This document shows positions 7,216 to 15,289 of a stretch of 16,100 bases of DNA, one piece after another; position 1 is the first letter of the stretch, and each line of letters starts with the position of its first letter. The stretch is from NCBI GenBank assembly GCA_903891375.1, contig CAITEL010000101.1:1-16100 (forward strand). The letters run 5' to 3'. The stretch is from an uncultured Neisseriaceae bacterium (lineage in GTDB: Bacteria > Pseudomonadota > Gammaproteobacteria > Burkholderiales > UBA11063). Position numbers and translations under genes: made by a program. Below the pieces are notes generated by a model. It had not been told where the DNA came from, made no database searches, and worked only from the letters and a program-made list of their open reading frames with translations.

Positions 7216-8028
7216 TTAGTCTCGCAATATATCATTAATTGATACTTTAGCCCGTGTTCGTGCATCAACTTTTTTAACGATAATTGCCGCATAAGTAGAG
7301 TGTTTACCATCACGTCCGGGGGTATTCCCTGGTACTACCACCGAATACTCTGGCACACGTCCATATAGCGTCTCACCAGTTTCTCTATCATAAATTTTTG
7401 TTGATTGACTAAGAAATACCCCCATGCTAATAACCGAACCTTTTCCTACTATTACACCTTCAACGATTTCACTACGTGCACCAATAAAGCAATCATCTTC
7501 AATAATTGTTGGGGTAGCTTGTAATGGTTCTAATACACCACCAATACCAACTCCACCAGACAAATGCACATTGTTACCAATTTGTGCGCAAGAACCAACT
7601 GTTGCCCAAGTGTCAACCATAGTACCATCACCAACATATGCTCCAATATTAACATAACTTGGCATTAATACCGTGTTTTTACCAATATATGCTCCCTTGC
7701 GCACTATTGCGTGTGGCACTACCCGAATTGACTCTTTTTGAAACATATCTAAATCATAATCATTAAATTTTAAGTTTATTTTATCATGAAATTTAGTCCA
7801 ACCCGCATCAATCACTTGACTTGTATTAAATTTAAAATAAAGTAAAATGGCTTTTTTGGCCCATTCATTTATATGCCAATGTTCACCAATTTTTTCAGCA
7901 ATTTTGATCCCACCGCAATCTAAGGTATTTATTACCGTATTTACTGCTTCTATAATTTCACTATCTGGATGTTTTAAAAGGTGAATTTCCGCATATGCAT
8001 TTTCGATTGTTTTTTGTATGTCTTTCAT
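7216..8028 (-). CDS. dapD: DapD, tetrahydrodipicolinate N-succinyltransferase
   Basis: This enzyme transfers succinate from succinyl-CoA to tetrahydrodipicolinate, in the succinylase route to meso-diaminopimelate and lysine, and thereby supplies cell-wall cross-link precursors. The 270 residues match the family length (274 in E. coli). There is an alpha-helical N-terminus, a left-handed beta-helix of hexapeptide repeats from about 105 to 240 ([32 protein letters not shown]) and a short C-terminal domain. The expected active-site acids are present: Asp139 in MVDTW and Glu187 in ARSEIVEG. The family forms a cytosolic trimer. It is the first gene of the minus-strand operon. The start has only a weak ribosome binding site (GGTAG region), and a candidate extended -10 box lies about 37 bases upstream. 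Confidence 0.96.
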   Translation of the reverse strand: MKDIQKTIENAYAEIHLLKHPDSEIIEAVNTVINTLDCGGIKIAEKIGEHWHINEWAKKAILLYFKFNTSQVIDAGWTKFHDKINLKFNDYDLDMFQKESIRVVPHAIVRKGAYIGKNTVLMPSYVNIGAYVGDGTMVDTWATVGSCAQIGNNVHLSGGVGIGGVLEPLQATPTIIEDDCFIGARSEIVEGVIVGKGSVISMGVFLSQSTKIYDRETGETLYGRVPEYSVVVPGNTPGRDGKHSTYAAIIVKKVDARTRAKVSINDILRD

Positions 8029-8064
8029 TATTTACTACTACCATAAAATTTTATTGATAGCACG

Positions 8065-8073
8065 ATTTTAACA
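8065..8073 (-). promoter_or_regulatory. Candidate extended -10 box of the dapD operon
   Basis: On the minus strand TGT-TAAAAT (8073-8065) fits an extended -10 element. I find no convincing -35 at 16-18 bases, which extended -10 promoters can do without. Transcription would start near 8058, leaving a leader of about 30 bases. Confidence 0.35.
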
Positions 8074-8246
8074 TAAGGAGATTAAGTTGCACCGCAATAA
8101 AATAAACTATTATTCATAGAAAATGCATATATTTTTTATTTAACCACATGAATTTACTGTTAACTCAAATGGTTGTATCAACTCCATCAAAAATCACTAT
8201 TAAATTGACAGATATCAATGAACTATAATCCCTAACTGTAATAACT

Positions 8247-8304
8247 GCAATTGAGGTTTTTGATGAGCGACGCCGTGTGACTTTCCTACATCAGGAGCAA
8301 AAAT
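8247..8304 (+). repeat. Dispersed intergenic repeat, copy A
   Basis: About 58 bases that align with the reverse complement of 13961-14016. The shared blocks are AATTGAGGTTTTTGAT, GACGCCGTGT and TACATCAGGAGC, in the same order with small gaps. This copy lacks the flanking inverted repeats seen around the other one, so it may be truncated or may be only the conserved core. Confidence 0.65.
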
Positions 8305-8338
8305 GGAAATTTATTTTCATCTCTCTTCTATGCATTAA
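8303..8338 (+). CDS. Possible 11-residue leader ORF upstream of putA
   Basis: ATG at 8303 follows AGGAG by 5 bases and opens a frame reading MEIYFHLSSMH to a TAA at 8336-8338. The AGGAG belongs to the conserved repeat core (TACATCAGGAGC), and the other copy has no ATG at that place, so the ribosome binding site may be accidental. The distance to putA is 106 bases. Confidence 0.18.
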   Translation: MEIYFHLSSMH

Positions 8339-8340
8339 TG

Positions 8341-8355
8341 GTATATAATATATAC
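8341..8355. promoter_or_regulatory. Perfect palindrome GTATATA-A-TATATAC upstream of putA
   Basis: A 15-base perfect inverted repeat centred 97 bases before the putA ATG. It may be an operator. The PutA encoded downstream has no DNA-binding domain of its own, so putA must be controlled by another factor if it is regulated. Alternating AT-rich palindromes also arise by chance in such DNA. Confidence 0.3.
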
Positions 8356-8402
8356 TTAACTTTTACTTCTCACTATAGTATTACGTTACAGTACTCACAT
8401 AA

Positions 8403-8408
8403 TATAAT
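8403..8408 (+). promoter_or_regulatory. Candidate -10 box of putA
   Basis: TATAAT lies 36 bases before the putA start codon. The sequence 16-18 bases upstream (TTACGT, ATTACG) is a poor -35 box, so an activator may be needed or the call may be wrong. Confidence 0.3.
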
Positions 8409-8444
8409 TTGAGAATACTTTATTAACAAAAATCGAGGAACATA

Positions 8445-11400
8445 ATGTACAATTTATACAGCCAAAAACAAACAGAATTAAAAGAATTAATCAGTAAAAA
8501 TTACCGCACGGATGAATCAGCTTGCGTAAAAAACTTATTAGAAATCAATAACATTACTGCAGAACAAGAAGTTAAAAGTAGATTACTTGCACATAATTTG
8601 ATTGAGAAAGTTCGCAAAAATTCGATTAAAAATCGTGGTGTGGCTGCTATTATGAATGAATATAAACTATCAACTAATGAAGGTATAGCACTCATGTGCT
8701 TGGCCGAAAGCTTACTTAGAATACCAGACAAAAAAACACAGGATAAATTGATTAAAGATAAAATATCTAAAGGTGATTGGCGACATTTTACTAAAACAGA
8801 AAACAGTTTTGTTAATGCAACAAGTTGGGGGTTATTACTCACAGGTAAACTAACACAAGTTGCCAATAGTGATAAACTCGGTGATATACTATTAAAATTA
8901 GTAGCAAATGGTGGCGAACCTTTAATTAGAAAAGCAATTGTTACTGCGATTCACTTTATGGGAAACCAATTTGTTATGGGTGAAACAATAGAAAAAGCAC
9001 TTAAATCAGCAAAAGAAAAGGAAACACAAGGTTATCAATTTTCTTACGATATGCTAGGTGAGGCAGCTTTAATTGACCATGATGCAATGCGGTATATGGA
9101 TAACTACACTGATGCAATTATCAAAGTCGGTTTAATGAATAATAATCGTGGAGTGATTAATGGACCAGGCATTTCAGTTAAGTTATCGGCAATTCATTCA
9201 CAATACAAAAGAGCAAAAAAAGAACAAGTCATTAAAGAATTATACCCTAGACTTAAACAATTATTTCTTTTAGCTAAAAAATATCAAATTGCATTATTTA
9301 TTGATGCTGAAGAAACCGACAGGCTAGAACTATCCCTAGACTTACTTGATATGCTCCTTAATGATTCTGAATTAAGAGGATTTGAAGGAATCGGTTTTGT
9401 TATCCAAGCTTATCAAAAACGTGCAATTTACGTTGTTGATTATGTAGCTAATTTAGCCAAAACCACACAAAGTAAAATTATGGTACGCTTAGTTAAAGGT
9501 GCGTACTGGGATAGTGAAATAAAACGTGCACAAATTGATGGTCAAAATGATTACCCAGTTTTTACCCGTAAATTTTATACCGATTTATCTTATATTGTCT
9601 GTGCACAAAAGCTTTTAGATTATCAAGAAAATATTTACCCTCTTTTTGCCACGCATAATGCACTTACTCTCGCCACAATCTACGAATTAGGTAGAGATAA
9701 AAAATTTGAATACCAATGTTTATTTGGTATGGGAGAATCTTTATATGATAATGTCATTGGTAAAAACAATCTCAATATAACTTGCCGTGTATATGCGCCA
9801 GTTGGTACTTACGACACACTTCTCGCATATTTAGTGCGTAGATTACTTGAAAATGGTGCTAACTCATCTTTTGTTCATCAAATCGTGGATAAACTAATAC
9901 CAATTGAAACACTAACAATTGACCCAATTGCCTTAAGCATAAAAGCAAATACACAACCGAATCCCAATTTTAAACAACCACTGGATATCTACCAAAATGG
10001 GCGAATTAATTCAAAAGGGCTTGATTTATCTGATGAAATAACTTTACGTGAGATAGAACAACAATTAAATGGACTAATTAATAATACATATATGGCTTAT
10101 CCGCTACTCGCTAATTTTGATATACCAGCTCGAGAGTCAAAAAATGTAACTAACCCAGCTAATAGCAACGAAATTGTTGGTAGTGTAATTAGAGCCACAT
10201 TAGATGATGTGGAAATTGCTATAACCAATTCAATTAATGGTTACTCTATTTGGGCTAATATGACTGGCAATGAGAGAGCAAACATATTATTAAAAATGGC
10301 AAATTTGTTAGAAAAAAATAGTATTGAACTAATTGGTCTATTGGTGAGAGAATCAGGTAAAACCATTAATAATGCAATAAATGAAGTTCGTGAAGCTGTT
10401 GATTTTTGTCGTTATTATGCCAGCCAAATCAAAAACGAATTTAACAACATAACCTATACATCGCTTGGCACTTTAGTCTGTATTAGTCCGTGGAACTTTC
10501 CTTTAGCTATTTTTATTGGTGAGATAAGTAGTTGTTTGGTTGTTGGTAACTGTGTTATCGCTAAGCCTTCAGACCAAACTAACCTAATTGCATGTTATGC
10601 CGTTAAATTATTTCATATAGCAGGGGTCCCTACTAATGTGTTGCAATTAATGCCTGGTTCTGGTAGCATTATTGGTAACGCACTAACTAAAGACAATCGG
10701 GTTAAAGGTGTAATATTCACTGGATCAACAGATACAGCGCAACTAATCAATAAAAATTTAGCCAAGAAGGATTTTGACTCAGTATTAATTGCGGAAACAG
10801 GCGGACAAAATACCATGATAGTTGATTCTACCGCATTACCCGAACAAGTAGTAATTGATGTTCTAACCTCAGGTTTTGATAGTGCTGGACAGAGATGTTC
10901 TGCCCTACGAGTTTTATATTTACAAGCGGATATTGCTGATAAAGTCATAACCATGATTAAAGGTGCTATGGATGAGTTACGTGTAGGTAACCCCATGGAT
11001 TTAGCCACAGATATTGGCCCAGTTATTGATGCAACTTCACAAAAAAGTCTCTTAGCTCACATTGAAATGATGCGCTCACAAGCACGACAAATATATCAAA
11101 CCAAGTTAACCAAAGAATGCATTAATGGAACATTTGTGCCACCCACTTTAATTGAAATTGGTAGTATTCATGAACTAACAAAAGAGATATTTGGTCCTGT
11201 TATACACGTCATACGTTTTGAGGCTGATGATCTAGATAACATTATTAATGAAATTAATTCTTCTGGGTATGGTTTAACCCAAGGAGTGCATAGTAGAATT
11301 GAAGAAACCACGATAAAAGTATACGAAAAAATAAAAGCGGGGAATATTTATGTAAACCGTAACATGGTTGGTGCAGTAGTAGGTGTTCAGCCTTTTGGCG

Positions 11401-12077
11401 GAGAAGCAATGTCTGGAACAGGCCCTAAAGCAGGTGGACCATTATACTTACATAGATTAATAAAATGTGACATAAACCCGAATATAGGAACATTACCAAA
11501 AAAACTTCAATTTGAAATATTAAATGAATTTTTAATTAAATTAAGTTCACTTGGGTTTAACGACGACGAAGTGATCTCTTTAACTAACTTTGCTAAACAA
11601 ACTACAGCAGAAGTTTTAATTACTAAACATATTGATCTGGATGGCCCAACTGGTGAGCATAACTTTATGTATTTTGATAAGCGTGGCTTTATTGGTTGTT
11701 TTGCTAATAATAAAACAGATTATACCAAACAGATTATTTGCGCATTAGCGACAAATAACTGTGTGCTTATCCCATATTGTAATGACACAAAAATATTTAA
11801 TAAGTTGCTACCGAAACAAATATTCTTTTATGAGGCTATAGCAGATGTGGAAGATTTAAATGCAGTTTTAATTAGTAAAGATTATACTAATATTATGGAT
11901 TTAAAATATCAACTAGCAAATAGAAACGGTTGTTTAGTAGTTAATATAATGGAAAACTCACAAGGTGGTTACCCACTGTATTTACTAACCACCGAGCGGA
12001 GTGTGAGTATAAACATAACTGCAACTGGTGGTAATGTGGCTTTAATGAGCATTGAAGATAAATTAGAGGCTATATAA
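8445..12077 (+). CDS. putA: PutA, bifunctional proline dehydrogenase / P5C dehydrogenase, without RHH repressor domain
   Basis: PutA oxidises proline to glutamate in two steps, channelling the P5C intermediate and passing electrons from FAD to ubiquinone at the membrane. The 1210 residues show the proline dehydrogenase barrel (GISVKLSA 242-249, IDAEETDR 286-293, RLVKGAYWD 348-356, YAPVGTYDTLLAYLVRRLLE). The aldehyde dehydrogenase follows, with SPWNFP 681-686, FTGS 758-761, catalytic Glu784 in ETGGQN, catalytic Cys818 in AGQRCSALR and PFGG from 983. A C-terminal aldehyde-dehydrogenase-like domain follows (about 1000-1210) with the conserved ending TATGGNVALMSIE. The N-terminus lacks the ribbon-helix-helix of E. 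coli PutA (1320 residues), so this is a long non-repressor type. It begins after a good GAGGAA ribosome binding site and is followed by murI after 5 bases. Confidence 0.96.
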   Translation: MYNLYSQKQTELKELISKNYRTDESACVKNLLEINNITAEQEVKSRLLAHNLIEKVRKNSIKNRGVAAIMNEYKLSTNEGIALMCLAESLLRIPDKKTQDKLIKDKISKGDWRHFTKTENSFVNATSWGLLLTGKLTQVANSDKLGDILLKLVANGGEPLIRKAIVTAIHFMGNQFVMGETIEKALKSAKEKETQGYQFSYDMLGEAALIDHDAMRYMDNYTDAIIKVGLMNNNRGVINGPGISVKLSAIHSQYKRAKKEQVIKELYPRLKQLFLLAKKYQIALFIDAEETDRLELSLDLLDMLLNDSELRGFEGIGFVIQAYQKRAIYVVDYVANLAKTTQSKIMVRLVKGAYWDSEIKRAQIDGQNDYPVFTRKFYTDLSYIVCAQKLLDYQENIYPLFATHNALTLATIYELGRDKKFEYQCLFGMGESLYDNVIGKNNLNITCRVYAPVGTYDTLLAYLVRRLLENGANSSFVHQIVDKLIPIETLTIDPIALSIKANTQPNPNFKQPLDIYQNGRINSKGLDLSDEITLREIEQQLNGLINNTYMAYPLLANFDIPARESKNVTNPANSNEIVGSVIRATLDDVEIAITNSINGYSIWANMTGNERANILLKMANLLEKNSIELIGLLVRESGKTINNAINEVREAVDFCRYYASQIKNEFNNITYTSLGTLVCISPWNFPLAIFIGEISSCLVVGNCVIAKPSDQTNLIACYAVKLFHIAGVPTNVLQLMPGSGSIIGNALTKDNRVKGVIFTGSTDTAQLINKNLAKKDFDSVLIAETGGQNTMIVDSTALPEQVVIDVLTSGFDSAGQRCSALRVLYLQADIADKVITMIKGAMDELRVGNPMDLATDIGPVIDATSQKSLLAHIEMMRSQARQIYQTKLTKECINGTFVPPTLIEIGSIHELTKEIFGPVIHVIRFEADDLDNIINEINSSGYGLTQGVHSRIEETTIKVYEKIKAGNIYVNRNMVGAVVGVQPFGGEAMSGTGPKAGGPLYLHRLIKCDINPNIGTLPKKLQFEILNEFLIKLSSLGFNDDEVISLTNFAKQTTAEVLITKHIDLDGPTGEHNFMYFDKRGFIGCFANNKTDYTKQIICALATNNCVLIPYCNDTKIFNKLLPKQIFFYEAIADVEDLNAVLISKDYTNIMDLKYQLANRNGCLVVNIMENSQGGYPLYLLTTERSVSINITATGGNVALMSIEDKLEAI

Positions 12078-12082
12078 AAACC

Positions 12083-12877
12083 ATGAATAACAAAGCAATC
12101 GGTGTCTTTGATTCTGGCATTGGGGGCTTAAGTGTCGTTAAGTGTATAATGGATAAGCTACCCCATGAAAATATTATCTATTTTGGCGATATAGCTCGTA
12201 TACCGTATGGTACAAAATCAGTATCGCTAATTAATAAGTTTGCCAGTCAAACCGTAAAGTTTTTAGTGGAACGTAACGTAAAAGCAATAGTTATTGCATG
12301 TAATACTATTACCGCAGTTGCTTATGACACTGTAAAACAATTAGCTGGTGGTATTCCTGTCATTGATGTTATTAGTAACGGCGCTAAGGCTTGTGCTAAA
12401 TATAACAGAGTTGGAGTTATCGCCACTAATGCTACGATTAAGAGTAACGCCTATGTCAATGCTATACATAAAATAAACCCTGATATAGAAGTGTTTTCTC
12501 AGGCCTGCCCTCTTTTAGTCCCGCTGATTGAAGAAGGTATTATTACACATAACGCATTAGATTTGATTTTGGTTGATTACCTAAAAGCCTTTACGGATAA
12601 GAATATTCAAGCCATGGTGTTAGGTTGTACGCACTACCCATTAATTAAGGAATCAATTAAGAGAATTATGGGTAATGATGTTGTTTTAATTGATCCAGCA
12701 AATAACACATGTAGTACTGTCATTGATATATTACAAGAAAACTCGTTGCAACATTCTGATAACAATAACCCACAATATAATTTTTTTATCACTGATGTAT
12801 CTACTAAATTTCAGCAAATTGGTGAATTATTTTTAAATACACCAATGCAAAACATCGAATTAGTATCCATTGAGTAA
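12083..12877 (+). CDS. murI: MurI, glutamate racemase
   Basis: MurI converts L-glutamate to D-glutamate for the peptidoglycan stem peptide, without a cofactor, in the cytoplasm. The 264 residues have the family features: GVFDSGIGGLSVV at the N-terminus with Asp10, FGDIARIPYGTKS, and the catalytic cysteine pair Cys73 (IACNT) and Cys182 (LGCTHYPLI) with the adjacent His184. The length is usual for the family. It starts 5 bases after the putA stop and has no promoter of its own. The nearest GAGG is 13 bases before the ATG, inside putA, so coupled translation is likely. The pairing makes metabolic sense, since PutA produces L-glutamate, but may be only positional. Confidence 0.96.
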   Translation: MNNKAIGVFDSGIGGLSVVKCIMDKLPHENIIYFGDIARIPYGTKSVSLINKFASQTVKFLVERNVKAIVIACNTITAVAYDTVKQLAGGIPVIDVISNGAKACAKYNRVGVIATNATIKSNAYVNAIHKINPDIEVFSQACPLLVPLIEEGIITHNALDLILVDYLKAFTDKNIQAMVLGCTHYPLIKESIKRIMGNDVVLIDPANNTCSTVIDILQENSLQHSDNNNPQYNFFITDVSTKFQQIGELFLNTPMQNIELVSIE

Positions 12878-12888
12878 CCAAAATTTAT

Positions 12889-12908
12889 TGCTATACCCAA
12901 TGATAGCA
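12889..12908. terminator. Small hairpin after murI, weak terminator candidate
   Basis: TGCTAT (12889-12894) and ATAGCA (12903-12908) form a 6-bp stem with an 8-base loop, 11 bases after the murI stop. No T tract follows directly, so intrinsic termination is doubtful. Confidence 0.25.
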
Positions 12909-12982
12909 TGAGCTAATACAGAAAAACCAATAGAAAGCTTCATTTTTTTGCGTGATAATATAATATTTTGGGCTAAATAAAA

Positions 12983-13002
12983 TGTGATTTAAAATAATCA
13001 CA
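12983..13002. promoter_or_regulatory. Palindrome TGTGATT-N6-AATCACA in the ttcA promoter, candidate operator
   Basis: A perfect inverted repeat with 7-base arms, centred about 36 bases before the expected ttcA transcription start. The half-site resembles the CRP/FNR superfamily (TGTGA, TTGAT), but the spacing fits neither the CRP site (TGTGA-N6-TCACA) nor the FNR site (TTGAT-N4-ATCAA). A diverged family member or another dimeric regulator is possible. Confidence 0.4.
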
Positions 13003-13015
13003 TACGAAATAATGA

Positions 13016-13021
13016 TATAAT
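13016..13021 (+). promoter_or_regulatory. -10 box of ttcA
   Basis: A perfect TATAAT 40 bases before the ttcA ATG. No -35 box is recognisable at the normal distance; that place is taken by the palindrome at 12983-13002. Confidence 0.45.
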
Positions 13022-13061
13022 GTAGTCCTTATAATTTACTAGATATAAACTATTTAATACT

Positions 13062-13886
13062 ATGGATAAAGAATACGAATTTAATAAACTCACTAAACGT
13101 CTACGCAGTGGCGTCGGTAAAGCGATTCATGACTACAACATGATCGAAAACAATGATATAGTTATGGTTTGTTTATCTGGTGGTAAAGATAGCTATACCC
13201 TCTTAGATATATTAATGAGTTTACAAAAAATTGCGCCAATAAATTTTAAACTAATTGCCGTTAATTTAGATCAAGGTCAACCAGGATTTCCCAAAGAAAT
13301 TTTACCCAATTACTTAGAACAACTCAATGTTGAATATAAAATCATCACTGAAGATACATATTCTACAGTAAAACGAGTAATCGCAGAAGGTAAGACAACT
13401 TGTGGCTTATGCTCACGATTACGTCGAGGAATTTTGTATCGGGTAGCTAAAGAAATTGGCGCCACTAAAATAGCACTAGGTCACCATCGTGATGATATTT
13501 TAGAAACGTTATTTCTAAATATGTTTTATGGTGGAAAACTAAAAGGTATGCCACCAAAATTAATTTCTGATGATGGCAATAATATTGTAATTCGCCCTCT
13601 TGCTTATTTAGCTGAAAAAGAAATAATAAAATACGCTGAAGGTAAGAATTTCCCTATTATACCGTGCAACTTATGTGGTTCGCAACCAAACTTACAACGT
13701 CAAGTAATCAAAGAAATGCTCCAAGAATGGGGTAAACGTTATCCTGGTAGAATCGCAACCATGTTTCGCTCACTCCAAAATATTGTACCATCTCATCTTC
13801 TGGATCCGACAAAATATGATTTTTCTAACCTAAAAACTAGTGGTCAGGCTGATATAAACGGAGATAAAGCATTTGATACAGAGTAA
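13062..13886 (+). CDS. ttcA: TtcA, tRNA 2-thiocytidine(32) synthetase
   Basis: TtcA thiolates cytidine 32 in certain tRNAs, using ATP and an iron-sulfur cluster, in the cytoplasm. The 274 residues contain the PP-loop SGGKDS (39-44), the CGLC pair (114-117) in [18 protein letters not shown] (140-145) and CNLC (202-205). In E. coli TtcA, Cys122, Cys125 and Cys213 bind the 4Fe-4S cluster; the cysteines here lie in the matching places. The protein is somewhat shorter than the E. coli one (311). The end contains the family stretch [15 protein letters not shown]. No ribosome binding site is visible before the ATG (TTTAATACT), which is unusual next to its neighbours. The gene appears to be transcribed alone from a TATAAT promoter with a palindrome upstream. 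Confidence 0.95.
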   Translation: MDKEYEFNKLTKRLRSGVGKAIHDYNMIENNDIVMVCLSGGKDSYTLLDILMSLQKIAPINFKLIAVNLDQGQPGFPKEILPNYLEQLNVEYKIITEDTYSTVKRVIAEGKTTCGLCSRLRRGILYRVAKEIGATKIALGHHRDDILETLFLNMFYGGKLKGMPPKLISDDGNNIVIRPLAYLAEKEIIKYAEGKNFPIIPCNLCGSQPNLQRQVIKEMLQEWGKRYPGRIATMFRSLQNIVPSHLLDPTKYDFSNLKTSGQADINGDKAFDTE

Positions 13887-13925
13887 CTATTTACCTGCGT
13901 CAATTCTATCGTCATTTTTTTGTGA

Positions 13926-14034
13926 TATACTTAACACTGGCATGTACCACGCTTTCCGCTTTCGCTCCTGATGTACTATTGTACACGGCGTCGGCTTATA
14001 TCAAAAACCTCAATTTGTGCCCGTGCTAAGTATA
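13926..14034 (-). repeat. 109-base element with terminal inverted repeats containing repeat copy B
   Basis: The ends (13926-13942 and 14018-14034) are 17-base inverted repeats matching at 15 positions (TATACTTAACACTGGCA against TATACTTAGCACGGGCA). Both outer ends are the dinucleotide TA. The interior (13961-14016) matches copy A at 8247-8304 in reverse orientation. A further pair, ACCACGC (13946-13952) and GCGTGG (14035-14040), spans the right end. It looks like a small non-coding mobile element or a structured intergenic repeat; no transposase is present. Confidence 0.55.
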
Positions 14035-14104
14035 GCGTGGCGCTATCCCAACGGTGAACAAACAAATTGACAAAAAGTCTTTAGATTCAAAGCATAAATT
14101 GAGT

Positions 14105-14127
14105 GCAGTAGGTGTAAACTGCTTTTT
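14105..14127 (+). terminator. Hairpin plus T tract facing plus-strand transcription
   Basis: GCAGT (14105-14109) and ACTGC (14118-14122) form a 5-bp stem with an 8-base loop, followed directly by TTTTT. It would stop transcripts coming from ttcA before they enter the converging ubi genes. The stem is short, so efficiency is uncertain. Confidence 0.45.
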
Positions 14128-14133
14128 CTAGGA

Positions 14134-15288
14134 TTATACATTACTGGCTAAGAAACGCTTAATAAATGGCACGTTATTTACCATATTCAATCCAAAATTT
14201 CTGATATGTTTAATAACTTGGTTGTCTATTGCAAATAATCGATTTAGACTATGACAAGTCAATTGGATTTTTTTTACGGCAATAAGCCGTTTTTTGTCAT
14301 ATGTACTTAATGTAGTCGTATCTGCAATATGATACTTTTCTACTGAACATAGAGTATCAACCAAGTTTTTTGCATCACAAAAACCTAAATTGACTCCCTG
14401 CCCTGCTAAAGGATGAATAGTATGCGCCGCATCACCAATCAAAACAATGTTTTTTGTGAATGTTTTTTCGAGTAAATTCATTTTTAACGGAAACGATTCG
14501 CATTGGGTTATTAATTTTAAACCACCTAAAGTATGATTACCCACCTTAGCTACTAAACCTTCAAAAATTGTTTGATCCATCCCCATTATCTCTTTATAAT
14601 GATTATTTGCCCACACAATAGAAATTTTATTTTGTGGTAACGGCAAATATGCTAAAATACTACCAGCATTAAACCATTGTCGTGCAGTATTATTATGTGG
14701 TTTTTCACAAGTAAAATTAGCTACAATACCGTGACTCATATAATCTATTTGATTTAACGTAAAATCCAATTGATTACGCACAAATGAGTTAGTACCATCT
14801 GCACCAACAATTAAATAACTAATGTATTGCCCATTAGCACCTATTAATTTTATTTTATTCTCAGCAATATATTCAATTTTTTGTAGCTCATCATAAATAA
14901 AACTAACATTATCTAAGTCAGAAATTGCAAATAATATATTTTTTTGTAGCAAATTTGACTCAATGGTCTTAGCTAAATAAAATTGATTATTATCTAATTT
15001 GTTAAAAACAATATTACCACCAGCATCACCATAAACATCCATCTTGTCAATTGTGCCAATACGAGATTGATCTATTGGCCAAGCACTAATATTTTCTAAA
15101 TAATTTACGTTATGTGGTGATATAGCATACACACGACTATCAAGAACATTGTCATCTAATATAATAGGTGCTTTGGCATCAATGATTGCTATTTGAAACT
15201 TTGGTTTTTTCCGAGCAAGATCTAAGGCAAATACTAGACCTACAAGCCCACCACCCACAACAATAATATCAAAATTCTTAACTTCCAT
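14134..15288 (-). CDS. UbiH/COQ6-family FAD-dependent hydroxylase (UbiF/UbiI-like)
   Basis: A flavoprotein monooxygenase of 384 residues that most likely hydroxylates the ring during ubiquinone synthesis, together with its UbiH neighbour. It shows the N-terminal FAD fold VVGGGLVGL (10-18), DSRVYAISP (50-58), GADG (162-165) and the second FAD/NADPH motif GDAAHTIHPLAGQGVNLG (285-302). That motif resembles UbiF/UbiI/VisC more than UbiH. I start at the ATG at 15288, one base after the stop of the upstream gene; a TTG at 15300 would overlap that gene. A GGTG 6 bases before this ATG can serve as ribosome binding site. Which ring position it modifies (C5, C6 or more than one) cannot be told from the sequence. 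The family works at the membrane in the Ubi complex. Confidence 0.9.
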   Translation of the reverse strand: MEVKNFDIIVVGGGLVGLVFALDLARKKPKFQIAIIDAKAPIILDDNVLDSRVYAISPHNVNYLENISAWPIDQSRIGTIDKMDVYGDAGGNIVFNKLDNNQFYLAKTIESNLLQKNILFAISDLDNVSFIYDELQKIEYIAENKIKLIGANGQYISYLIVGADGTNSFVRNQLDFTLNQIDYMSHGIVANFTCEKPHNNTARQWFNAGSILAYLPLPQNKISIVWANNHYKEIMGMDQTIFEGLVAKVGNHTLGGLKLITQCESFPLKMNLLEKTFTKNIVLIGDAAHTIHPLAGQGVNLGFCDAKNLVDTLCSVEKYHIADTTTLSTYDKKRLIAVKKIQLTCHSLNRLFAIDNQVIKHIRNFGLNMVNNVPFIKRFLASNV

Positions 15289-15289
15289 A

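Larger units (their letters stand above)
8029..8444. other. Divergent intergenic region between dapD and putA
   Basis: A 416-base gap carrying the dapD promoter side (8065-8073), a repeat copy (8247-8304), an 11-codon ORF with a good ribosome binding site (8303-8338), a 15-bp palindrome (8341-8355) and a -10 candidate for putA (8403-8408). In 8074-8246 I see only AT-rich DNA and no gene. Confidence 0.6.

Noticed and set aside
7215..7313. Longer nudC start at 7313 overlapping dapD
   Set aside because: It would add 33 residues not found in the family and overlap dapD by 98 bases; the ATG at 7214 gives the usual length.
6023..7657. Plus-strand ORFs at 6023-6247, 6988-7194 and 7424-7657
   Set aside because: They are antisense shadows of the ydfG-like gene, nudC and dapD, which have clear family motifs.
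8205..8229. Perfect TTGACA and TATAAT in the dapD-putA gap
   Set aside because: The boxes are only 13 bases apart, too close for a sigma-70 promoter.
8445..8600. Ribbon-helix-helix DNA-binding domain at the PutA N-terminus
   Set aside because: The N-terminal residues show no such motif and align by eye with non-repressor PutA proteins.
8501..11008. Minus-strand ORFs of 121 and 131 codons (8501-8866, 10613-11008)
   Set aside because: They are antisense to conserved putA domains and have no recognisable protein features.
13922..14029. 35-codon GTG-started frame across the repeat element (ends LNLCPC)
   Set aside because: No ribosome binding site. The matching repeat copy at 8247-8304 does not keep the frame, so the conservation is at nucleotide level, not coding.
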